Below, piece after piece: positions 1-4,552 of a stretch of DNA of 5,307 bases. The notes under the pieces were generated by a model. It worked only from the letters and a program-made list of their open reading frames with translations, made no database searches and was not told where the DNA came from. Positions within the stretch are counted from its first letter, which is position 1, and the number at the start of each line of letters is the position of its first letter. A program made the position numbers and the translations under genes. Origin of the DNA: Anaerolineaceae bacterium (GTDB lineage: Bacteria; Chloroflexota; Anaerolineae; Anaerolineales; Anaerolineaceae); NCBI GenBank assembly GCA_003158355.1, contig PMIV01000194.1, positions 1,804-7,110 of the forward strand, written 5' to 3'.

Positions 1-800
1 TGGTTTCCAAACAGATGATGCACCGCTATCAAATTCAGGCCAACCTCAGGGTGAGGGATATGCCTTTCTTGATGGGGCAGGGGTTGTATATCGATTCTGA
101 CAAACTTAAATCCGAAGACAAGATCGCCGAGGTCATTCGCCACGGCACACTCTCCATTGGCTTCATCGGTCTGGCCGAGGCATTAACGGCTCTCATCGGC
201 AGCCACCAGGCACAGTCTGCAGAAGCACAGGCTTTAGGGTTGGAGACCATTACCTTCATGCGCAAAATGGTCGATCACTTTGCCGACCAGTACGATCTGA
301 ACTTTACCCTTTTAGCCACCCCGGCTGAAGGGCTTTCGGGCCGCTTTGTGAAGATCGACCGCGGCCTCTACGGCGAGATCGCCGGTGTGACCGACAAAGA
401 CTATTACACCAACAGTTTTCATGTGCCGGTGAACTGCGAGACCAGTTCGTTCAACAAGATGGCCCTCGAAGCCCCCTATCATGCGCTCACCAACGCCGGT
501 CATATCAGTTATGTAGAACTGGATGCCCCTCCCATAAACAACCTGGAAGCATATGAGACCCTGGTGCGCTACATGGCCAGCGTGGGCATCGGCTACGGCG
601 GCATCAACTTCCCCATCGATGAATGCCCTGTCTGCGGAAATCACGGCGTCATCGAGGGTAACTGCCCGGTGTGCGGGTCGGCGGAAATTCGCCGCATTCG
701 CCGCATCACCGGTTACCTTTCCACGGTAGACCGCTTTAACGACGCCAAACAGCAGGAACTGCGCGACCGCCGCCCGCATGCTTCATTGAGTCCGCTTTGA
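1..800 (+). CDS. nrdD: Anaerobic (class III) ribonucleoside-triphosphate reductase, large subunit, C-terminal part (5' end outside window)
   Basis: This enzyme reduces ribonucleoside triphosphates to deoxyribonucleotides without oxygen, using a glycyl radical. The frame is open from position 3 at the left edge, so the ATG at 15 is internal and about 265 C-terminal residues are visible; the substrate-site cysteines of the N-terminal barrel lie outside. Seen in the sequence: the family signature EAPYHALTNAGHISYVELD (about 468-524); two CPVCG pairs encoded at 624-638 and 663-677, the four-cysteine zinc site; then RRITGYLS, whose glycine codon 711-713 aligns with the radical glycine of the E. coli RVCGYLG motif; and the tail RFNDAKQQELRDRR, close to the usual NrdD C terminus. 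The stop TGA at 798-800 overlaps the nrdG start by one base, so the two are probably translationally coupled. No frameshift or missing key residue is visible in this part. The family call is very secure; whether formate or a thioredoxin-like protein is the electron donor cannot be told from this fragment. Confidence 0.97.
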   Translation, partial: VSKQMMHRYQIQANLRVRDMPFLMGQGLYIDSDKLKSEDKIAEVIRHGTLSIGFIGLAEALTALIGSHQAQSAEAQALGLETITFMRKMVDHFADQYDLNFTLLATPAEGLSGRFVKIDRGLYGEIAGVTDKDYYTNSFHVPVNCETSSFNKMALEAPYHALTNAGHISYVELDAPPINNLEAYETLVRYMASVGIGYGGINFPIDECPVCGNHGVIEGNCPVCGSAEIRRIRRITGYLSTVDRFNDAKQQELRDRRPHASLSPL

Positions 801-1315
801 TGAAAGTACGGCTGGCAGGAATCGTTAACGAAAGTGTTTCTGACGGACCCGGGCTGCGCATTGCCGTGTTCTTTCAGGGCTGTGCGCATCACTGCCCGGG
901 CTGCCATAACCCGCAAACCTGGGATTTTGACGGCGGCGAGGAATACGAAGTGGAGGATCTGCTGTGTCGTTTGATCGATACTCCGCTTATCCGCGGGGTG
1001 ACTTTGAGCGGGGGAGATCCTTTTTACCAGCCGGAAGCGGCTCTGGCCGTAGCACGGGCCTTTCACGAACGGGGGAAAGATGTGTGGGCTTATACCGGCT
1101 ACGTCTGGGAAGTGCTGATACAGAATCAGAATAGTGCAGTGCAGGAATTGATCCGGCAGTGCAACGTGATCGTGGACGGACCGTTCTTGCAGGCCCAGGC
1201 GGTTCCCGGGCTGCGTTACTGCGGATCTACCAACCAGAGGCTTATCGCGGTATCTGAAAGCCTGGAAAACGGTAAAGTGCAGGAATGGGTCTCAGCGTTT
1301 TCAGCAATTTCTTGA
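800..1315 (+). CDS. nrdG: Anaerobic ribonucleoside-triphosphate reductase activating protein (radical SAM)
   Basis: This is the activase that cleaves S-adenosylmethionine with a 4Fe-4S cluster to place the glycyl radical on NrdD; it acts in the cytoplasm as NrdD's partner. The 171-residue protein has the radical-SAM motif CAHHCPGC (CxxxCxxC, Cys28, Cys32 and Cys35 counted from the ATG at 800) after VSDGPGLRIAVFFQG, and the SGGDP motif near residue 76, which in this family contacts SAM. The C-terminal segment RYCGSTNQRLI matches the family's RGSxNQR element, with Cys in place of the usual second Arg. The length is slightly above the roughly 155-residue E. coli protein. I chose the ATG at 800, which overlaps the nrdD stop as TGATG; a TTG one codon upstream (797) is also in frame but unnecessary. 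There is no clear Shine-Dalgarno site, so translation probably depends on coupling to nrdD. Confidence 0.96.
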   Translation: MKVRLAGIVNESVSDGPGLRIAVFFQGCAHHCPGCHNPQTWDFDGGEEYEVEDLLCRLIDTPLIRGVTLSGGDPFYQPEAALAVARAFHERGKDVWAYTGYVWEVLIQNQNSAVQELIRQCNVIVDGPFLQAQAVPGLRYCGSTNQRLIAVSESLENGKVQEWVSAFSAIS

Positions 1316-1343
1316 AAGGTTTATCCCTCGATAGATGTGGAAC

Positions 1344-1370
1344 GGATTCTCCTTAAATCCTTATTTAAAT
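1344..1370 (+). terminator. Weak hairpin with T/A-rich tail after nrdG
   Basis: GGATT (1344-1348) and AATCC (1356-1360) can form a 5-bp stem with a 7-base loop, followed directly by the T/A-rich run TTATTTAAAT. It lies 29 bases after the nrdG stop and could end the nrdDG message. The stem is short and only moderately GC-rich, and the tail is not a pure T run, so this is tentative. Confidence 0.25.
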
Positions 1371-1383
1371 TATTTGTCACGCA

Positions 1384-1426
1384 TGGGCGGCCAGCCCTGA
1401 TAGAACTGGGGTAGACCGGCCGCTCG
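1384..1426 (+). repeat. Long GC-rich stem-loop between nrdG and marR
   Basis: TGGGCGGCC (1384-1392) pairs with GGCCGCTCG (1418-1426) over nine positions: a perfect GCGGCC/GGCCGC core of six, one more G-C pair and two G-T wobbles. A second small stem inside the 25-base loop is possible (GCCCT 1394-1398 with GGGGT 1408-1412, partly wobble). No T run follows, so it is not a standard intrinsic terminator. It could stabilise the nrdDG 3' end or support factor-dependent termination, or be a copy of a dispersed palindromic element. It is the strongest predicted structure in the 293-base gap 1316-1608, where I find no gene. Confidence 0.45.
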
Positions 1427-1525
1427 CACTGGAATGATCTTCTTCAAAAAGAACTACCCTAATCTCATTTTTGCTTGTTTTCTTGATCGTTCCTCGTTCT
1501 GGTTGAGCAGTTACGATCTAAAGGC

Positions 1526-1564
1526 GTAATAATTGTTCGTATTTATGTGCAAATTGTAATAATT
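1526..1564 (+). repeat. Nine-base direct repeat GTAATAATT, copies 30 bp apart, over the marR promoter
   Basis: GTAATAATT occurs at 1526-1534 and again at 1556-1564. The start-to-start distance is exactly 30 bp, close to three helical turns. The second copy contains the proposed -10 hexamer. MarR-family proteins often repress their own promoter by binding AT-rich sites, so an operator role is possible. However, MarR sites are usually inverted rather than direct repeats, and in AT-rich DNA a short repeat can occur by chance. Confidence 0.35.
1533..1563 (+). promoter_or_regulatory. Candidate extended -10 promoter for the marR-family gene
   Basis: TG-T-AATAAT (TG at 1555-1556, hexamer 1558-1563) fits an extended -10 element with five of six bases of TATAAT. 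A poor -35 (TTGTTC, 1533-1538) lies 19 bases upstream, longer than ideal, which an extended -10 can tolerate. Transcription would begin near 1570, giving a leader of about 39 bases before the ATG at 1609. The surrounding 1525-1580 stretch is strongly AT-rich. Assigned by eye only. Confidence 0.4.
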
Positions 1565-1608
1565 ATTTCCCAAAAAATAGGGTAAACTGATAGAAAAAGA
1601 GTGAGGTT

Positions 1609-2058
1609 ATGGTAAAAAACATTCCGCGAGAAAAAGTAGAAAATGATCTTTACCTGTTCCTCCGGACAATTTATCACTATGAACGCAACATGGCTGCCAT
1701 GTTCGGGTTGGATTATCAAGAAATTTATCTACTGCAAAGCCTGCGCCGCAACTCTCCGCAGCGTTTGACGGATATCTCCTTAGTTTTAGATATTCCGATG
1801 TTCACCGCCAGCCGTCTGGTGGAGCGGTTAGCCCAAAAAAAACTGGTATCCAAAGAAAAAGGCATCGCCGACCGGCGCAGTATCTCCGTTTCGTTATTGC
1901 CGGAAGGGGAGCAGGTGGTGCGGTCTGTAGAGAAAGAAAGCTACGACAGAATTACGCAGAACACGAATCATTTAACTGATGAAGACCTGGCAGCCATGTT
2001 CCACATGGCTGAGAAAGTATATGAGATCTTGGGAATTCCCAAAAATCGGGTTGAATAA
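1609..2058 (+). CDS. MarR-family winged-helix transcriptional regulator
   Basis: This is a DNA-binding regulator, 149 residues, the usual MarR length. An N-terminal dimerisation helix (about residues 8-33) is followed by a winged helix-turn-helix: RLTDISLVLDI, then the recognition helix around residues 63-78 (PMFTASRLVERLAQKKL), then the wing at 84-97. The wing carries KGIADRRSISVSLLPEG, matching the family pattern of an Asp-Arg pair before a beta strand and a Thr/Pro-Glu-Gly turn. C-terminal helices (about 102-143) would complete the dimer interface. The start ATG at 1609 is preceded by AAGAG (1597-1601, 7 bases away) and by GAGG only 2 bases away, so the ribosome site is unusual but usable. 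Its ligand and targets are unknown. The next gene encodes a small membrane protein, and MarR proteins often control adjacent transport or envelope genes, so that is the first candidate target besides its own promoter. It has no conspicuous metal-binding or redox cysteines; in fact it contains no Cys at all. Confidence 0.93.
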   Translation: MVKNIPREKVENDLYLFLRTIYHYERNMAAMFGLDYQEIYLLQSLRRNSPQRLTDISLVLDIPMFTASRLVERLAQKKLVSKEKGIADRRSISVSLLPEGEQVVRSVEKESYDRITQNTNHLTDEDLAAMFHMAEKVYEILGIPKNRVE

Positions 2059-2061
2059 TTC

Positions 2062-2087
2062 ATCAGCGGAGGCTGATTTGATTTTGT
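2062..2087 (+). terminator. Short intrinsic terminator candidate after marR
   Basis: A perfect six-base stem ATCAGC/GCTGAT (2062-2067 and 2072-2077) with the tetraloop GGAG is followed by the T-rich tail TTGATTTTGT. It begins three bases after the marR-family stop codon. The stem is short and the tail is interrupted, so termination may be partial, allowing some read-through into the membrane-protein gene. Confidence 0.5.
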
Positions 2088-2175
2088 ATACAGAAAAAGT
2101 TCTCAGGGTTAGGCCCTGGCTCAAGCCTTGAACTATCGGGATATGCCTGCCAGCGCTGACTTGCTCAGACCGGTC
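2085..2175. repeat. Cluster of small dyads in the marR-membrane protein spacer
   Basis: The 142-base spacer 2059-2200 carries no gene I can support but many short palindromes: TGTATACA (2085-2092), CAGGG/CCCTG (2104-2108 and 2114-2118), TCAAG-C-CTTGA (2121-2131), CAGCGCTG (2151-2158) and GACCGGTC (2168-2175). AGCCTT (2125-2130) can also pair with AAGGCT (2185-2190) at a distance. They could be protein-binding sites or a folded 5' leader of the downstream gene. Each is short enough to be chance on its own. Confidence 0.35.
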
Positions 2176-2200
2176 ACTGCCTGAAAGGCTCTCTACAAAT

Positions 2201-2470
2201 ATGATGACTGAAAAGAAAAGTTTCTGGATCACTCTCGAAGTGGGTGCGATATTGCTCTACGGGGTGATCATCGCCGGCAGCTATTTCCTCAACCAACCAA
2301 AACCAGGTTGGATTTTGATCGGCCTTTTGGTGCTGCTGCACGTGACCGAGATGCCGACGGCTTTACGCATCGGGCAGGAGAAAAGGCAGAACCCTATCAA
2401 AGTAATTATTATGAACATGTTATTTGGCTTCACCTGGTGGCTGCCGCTGAGCAGAGGAATTATCGAGTAA
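2201..2470 (+). CDS. Small membrane protein of unknown function, three predicted transmembrane segments
   Basis: I do not recognise this 89-residue protein. It has three hydrophobic segments, about residues 8-30, 36-54 and 66-83. The basic N terminus (TEKK) and the basic loop RIGQEKRQN (56-64) suggest both lie in the cytoplasm, with the C terminus outside. There is no signal peptidase or lipobox motif. Polar residues lie inside the membrane segments: Glu13 in the first, and His47 and Glu50 (LHVTEMP) in the second; the third carries GFTWWLP. Such placed residues suggest a conserved function such as binding or transport rather than a random hydrophobic frame, but no conservation can be checked here. 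Codon use is ordinary and similar to the neighbours. GAAAGG at 2183-2188 lies 12 bases before the ATG at 2201, a rather long spacing; the second ATG at 2204 is equally possible in sequence terms. The gene sits 142 bp after the MarR-family regulator in the same orientation and may be its target. Confidence 0.75.
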   Translation: MMTEKKSFWITLEVGAILLYGVIIAGSYFLNQPKPGWILIGLLVLLHVTEMPTALRIGQEKRQNPIKVIIMNMLFGFTWWLPLSRGIIE

Positions 2471-2495
2471 AAAAAACATAAGATGCAATGGATAA

Positions 2496-2524
2496 TTGAC
2501 AAAAAGCCATTTTCAAATGAAAAT
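2496..2524 (+). promoter_or_regulatory. Sigma70-type promoter upstream of the phosphatase gene
   Basis: A perfect -35 hexamer TTGACA (2496-2501) is followed after exactly 17 bases by GAAAAT (2519-2524), four of six bases of the -10 consensus. Transcription would start near 2531, leaving a leader of about 48 bases before the ATG at 2579. The promoter starts 25 bases after the stop of the small membrane protein, so the phosphatase gene likely has its own transcript. Confidence 0.6.
2508..2524. promoter_or_regulatory. Dyad overlapping the -10 region, possible operator
   Basis: ATTTTC (2509-2514) and GAAAAT (2519-2524) form a perfect inverted repeat around AAAT. A second overlapping dyad, CATTT-TC-AAATG, spans 2508-2519. 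The right arm is the proposed -10 hexamer itself, so a protein bound here would block the promoter. The repeat is AT-only apart from one pair, so chance is a real alternative. Confidence 0.35.
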
Positions 2525-2567
2525 AACCCCTTGATCTGAATATTAAGATAGATCGTAAAATGCAAAT

Positions 2568-2573
2568 GGAAGA
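2568..2573 (+). promoter_or_regulatory. Ribosome binding site fixing the phosphatase start
   Basis: GGAAGA sits five bases before the ATG at 2579. Two earlier ATGs (2560 and 2566) are out of frame, so this site and ATG define the start. Confidence 0.65.
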
Positions 2574-2578
2574 TATTA

Positions 2579-3412
2579 ATGTCGTTCTTGAATAAACCCG
2601 TGTTTCCGAAAGACCTGCCAGCCACCAGACGCGAATCACACCGCCGCATTGCTTTTTCGGGGGCACATAATTTTAGAGATCTGGGCGGGTATGAAACAAT
2701 CAATGGAGCTCATGTAAAGTGGGGAAGTATCTACCGTTCTGATGCGCTGCAAAAACTCTCGAAACGGGATATCCGTGCGCTGGCAAGTTTGGACTTACAG
2801 CGGGTGATCGACTTTCGCTCAGATTTCGAACGCCGGAAAAACCCTGACCGTTTGCCTAAGAACCATGATCTTCAACTGATTGCTTTACCCATTTTCGATG
2901 AAAACAGCAAGCTGGGCAAACAAATGCATGACCGCATCGTTGCCGGAGAGCTGGATGGCATTGACCCGGAAGCAATTCTCATTGACACTTATTACCAGTT
3001 CGTCACCGAGTTCACCCCGCAATTTCGTGCGTATATCCACGAGGTGATCGCTGCGGCAGGGCAGCCGCTGCTCTTCCACTGTACTGCTGGCAAAGACCGC
3101 ACCGGTTTTGCTGCGGCAATTTTGCTTCGCATTTTGGAAGTGCCAGAGACAACCATTCTGCATGATTATTTGATCACTCAGGTCAATATGCAGAAAGCGT
3201 TTGCCGGTGCGTTTCTGCTGGTGTTGTTTCTGCGCGGAAAGCGTACCATGCGGCTTTTGCAGAAGCTTTCTGGCGCAATCCCCGAGTATCTGCACAGTGC
3301 TTTCGCGGCCATCGATGAACAGTATGGTTCATTCGAAGATTACGTCAGCGAAGGGTTGGAATTAAGTGACGCCGATGTAAAGACCCTGAGGACGACCTTG
3401 CTAGAGCCCTGA
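2579..3412 (+). CDS. Tyrosine-protein phosphatase, IphP/MptpB-like family (possible lipid phosphatase)
   Basis: This is a cysteine-dependent phosphatase of the bacterial IphP/MptpB-type family, 277 residues, the usual length. Motifs in order: SGAHNFRDLGGY (27-38), the hallmark N-terminal element; GSIYRSDAL (49-57); VIDFRS (77-82), where the family usually has IDLRS; and the catalytic P-loop HCTAGKDRTG (167-176), with nucleophile Cys168 and phosphate-binding Arg174. Lys172 and Asp173 in the loop match family members that act on phosphotyrosine, phosphoserine/threonine and, in some cases, phosphoinositides. C-terminal helices (about 232-276, ending SDADVKTLRTTLL) match the usual family tail. 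A hydrophobic then basic stretch at 207-230 (AFAGAFLLVLFLRGKRTMRL) may form the lid or touch membranes. There is no signal peptide, so it is likely cytoplasmic. The enzyme class is very likely; the natural substrate is unknown, and no cognate kinase is in the window. Low-specificity or lipid phosphatase activity is the main alternative to protein phosphatase. Confidence 0.93.
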   Translation: MSFLNKPVFPKDLPATRRESHRRIAFSGAHNFRDLGGYETINGAHVKWGSIYRSDALQKLSKRDIRALASLDLQRVIDFRSDFERRKNPDRLPKNHDLQLIALPIFDENSKLGKQMHDRIVAGELDGIDPEAILIDTYYQFVTEFTPQFRAYIHEVIAAAGQPLLFHCTAGKDRTGFAAAILLRILEVPETTILHDYLITQVNMQKAFAGAFLLVLFLRGKRTMRLLQKLSGAIPEYLHSAFAAIDEQYGSFEDYVSEGLELSDADVKTLRTTLLEP

Positions 3413-3427
3413 ACACAATTTAAAAAA

Positions 3428-3463
3428 AGATTAACCCCGAACGTTTGAGCCTGGGGTTGATTT
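3428..3463 (+). terminator. Terminator hairpin after the phosphatase gene
   Basis: AGATTAACCCC (3428-3438) pairs with GGGGTTGATTT (3453-3463) over eleven positions, two of them G-T wobbles, with a 14-base loop. It starts 16 bases after the stop codon. On the + strand the tail is weak (the final GATTT is itself paired, then AACTCTC). On the - strand the same stem is followed by a run of seven T, a classic intrinsic terminator. It may work in both directions. Confidence 0.6.
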
Positions 3464-3500
3464 AACTCTCAACCATGTAAAAAAAAGTGAATAAAAATTG

Positions 3501-3509
3501 TGTTATGCT
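3501..3509 (+). promoter_or_regulatory. Candidate extended -10 promoter for the lipoprotein gene
   Basis: TG-T-TATGCT has the TG of an extended -10 and four of six bases of TATAAT. No recognisable -35 lies 16-18 bases upstream, where the DNA is an A-rich run. It follows the terminator hairpin, and the lipoprotein gene needs a promoter in 3464-3560, which supports it. A weaker alternative is TTGTGT (3498) with TAAGAT (3520). A run of nine T at 3533-3541 lies in the leader. Confidence 0.3.
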
Positions 3510-3560
3510 AATAAGTCGATAAGATTCAACGATTTTTTTTTAGTTCATGAGCGATATTTT

Positions 3561-3565
3561 AGAGG
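3561..3565 (+). promoter_or_regulatory. Ribosome binding site that decides the lipoprotein start
   Basis: AGAGG lies eight bases before the ATG at 3574. The in-frame ATG at 3547 is preceded only by a T run and TTAGTTC, with no ribosome site, and would put nine acidic-leaning residues in front of a typical lipoprotein signal peptide. The start at 3574 is therefore preferred. Confidence 0.75.
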
Positions 3566-3573
3566 ATTGTGAG

Positions 3574-4485
3574 ATGAAGCGTTTTCGACTTTTTGCCATG
3601 ATAGGGGTGGGTCTGCTGGGAATCTTCCTGGTCAGCGCCTGTTCTTCAACGGTGAATACGGATACTCTTGCCGAAGTAAATGTTCTGCCCACTGCCCAGG
3701 CTGCCAACCTGCTGCCCACGCAAATGGCAAACCAGGGGTTGACCGTGGTAAAAACCCAGGCCTGCCAGGTAAATAACTTTGTTTCTGTGCAGGTTCAAGG
3801 ATCAGAAGGTGACATGATCGCCTGGTCACCAACCGGAGATATTCTGGCGTATGTGACCCCTGTCAATGAAAAATGGGGATGGTACATTGGCAATTTAGTC
3901 GTCTGGGATATGAAGACGCAAAAAGCTGTTTTCACCTCTCAAGACCAGGAGGTAGCCGGCGATCTCACCTGGTCTCCGGATGGGAAACAATTAGCTTATG
4001 TCGTTTTGGATCAGAAATCTAAAACTTACACGGTGGATATCGTCGACTTGAGCAGCGGCAACACGTTGAATATTTTCACCAGTCTTTCACCTCAAACCGA
4101 CAGTTGGTCCAGCCCGAAGGGAATTACCAAATGGATCGATGCAAATACGCTGTTAGTGACCTCAAGCTGCGACGTGGATTGCTCGAGAAGATACAGCTAC
4201 GATGTGTCAACAGGCAACATTACTGCGCTGTCTGGGGACAGCCGTAAGAGCGACGATTTGAGCCTTGCCGTTACAAATCAAAATGTCTCGCCAGATTCAA
4301 AATGGCAGATCTACCCGGATAATAAAGACAACATCTGGTTATCCTCACCCTCTAAAAGCCAGGCTTCGGTGATCTCCACCGGGCTGGCGGTCAACGAGAT
4401 CAAATGGTCGGGCGATTCCAGTTATGCCGCGCTTCGCACTGATGAGAGTATTTTGGTCTTTGAACCTGTTTGCACGAAAAACTAG
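3574..4485 (+). CDS. Lipoprotein with PD40/WD40-like beta-propeller repeats
   Basis: This is a predicted membrane-anchored extracytoplasmic protein of 303 residues. The N terminus is a lipoprotein signal: KRFR, a hydrophobic core (6-19) and the lipobox VSAC with Cys23 as the lipidation site. A linker rich in Ala, Pro, Thr and Gln (24-60) follows. The rest resembles a small propeller of TolB/PD40 type: AWSPTGDILAYV (83-94), WDMKTQKAVF (111-120), LTWSPDGKQLAYV (131-143), DIVDLSSGNTL (155-165), SYDVSTGNITAL (208-219), VSPDSKWQIY (238-247) and IKWSGDSSYAAL (276-287), each a strand pair around a WSPDG-type turn. About six blades would fit the length. Four further cysteines (64, 199, 203, 300) lie in the exported part and could form disulfides. 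No enzymatic motif is visible, so a binding or scaffold role is likely, with ligand unknown. The SIS-domain gene follows after 67 bases without a clear terminator, so co-transcription is possible. Confidence 0.85.
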   Translation: MKRFRLFAMIGVGLLGIFLVSACSSTVNTDTLAEVNVLPTAQAANLLPTQMANQGLTVVKTQACQVNNFVSVQVQGSEGDMIAWSPTGDILAYVTPVNEKWGWYIGNLVVWDMKTQKAVFTSQDQEVAGDLTWSPDGKQLAYVVLDQKSKTYTVDIVDLSSGNTLNIFTSLSPQTDSWSSPKGITKWIDANTLLVTSSCDVDCSRRYSYDVSTGNITALSGDSRKSDDLSLAVTNQNVSPDSKWQIYPDNKDNIWLSSPSKSQASVISTGLAVNEIKWSGDSSYAALRTDESILVFEPVCTKN

Positions 4486-4503
4486 CCTTCCTTTGAATAT
4501 TGA

Positions 4504-4532
4504 TTGGTTGAAGAACCGGCGAAATTGAAAAT
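4504..4532 (+). promoter_or_regulatory. Weak promoter candidate before the SIS-domain gene
   Basis: TTGGTT (4504-4509), then 17 bases, then GAAAAT (4527-4532): half of the -35 consensus and four of six -10 bases. The -10 sequence and the spacing are the same as those proposed before the phosphatase gene. Transcription would start near 4539, leaving a very short leader. A small GGTT-GAAG-AACC hairpin (4506-4517) overlaps it. Read-through from the lipoprotein gene is an equally good explanation for expression. Confidence 0.25.
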
Positions 4533-4552
4533 AAATTATTACAGAGGATGTC

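Noticed and set aside
312..779. A 155-codon open frame on the - strand
   Set aside because: It lies wholly opposite nrdD, whose motifs are unmistakable, and its translation shows no family motif; it is a by-product of GC-biased codons.
713..1066. A 117-codon open frame on the - strand across the nrdD/nrdG junction
   Set aside because: It covers two confidently identified genes on the other strand and has no recognisable domain.
1972..2232. An 86-codon open frame on the - strand covering the marR 3' end and the spacer
   Set aside because: It would be the only gene candidate in the spacer, but it overlaps two + strand genes, shows no ribosome site or family motif, and the spacer is better described as regulatory.
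2281..2703. A 140-codon open frame on the - strand
   Set aside because: It overlaps both the small membrane protein and the start of the phosphatase and crosses the promoter region; no domain is visible.
2885..3295. A 136-codon open frame on the - strand
   Set aside because: It is inside the phosphatase gene, opposite its catalytic loop, and has no motif.
3533..3541. A run of nine T before the lipoprotein gene, considered as a terminator tail
   Set aside because: No GC-rich hairpin stands immediately upstream; only a three-base stem is possible.
3547..3573. An earlier in-frame ATG for the lipoprotein gene
   Set aside because: No ribosome site precedes it, and it would extend a standard lipoprotein signal peptide by nine residues; the ATG at 3574 has AGAGG at good spacing.
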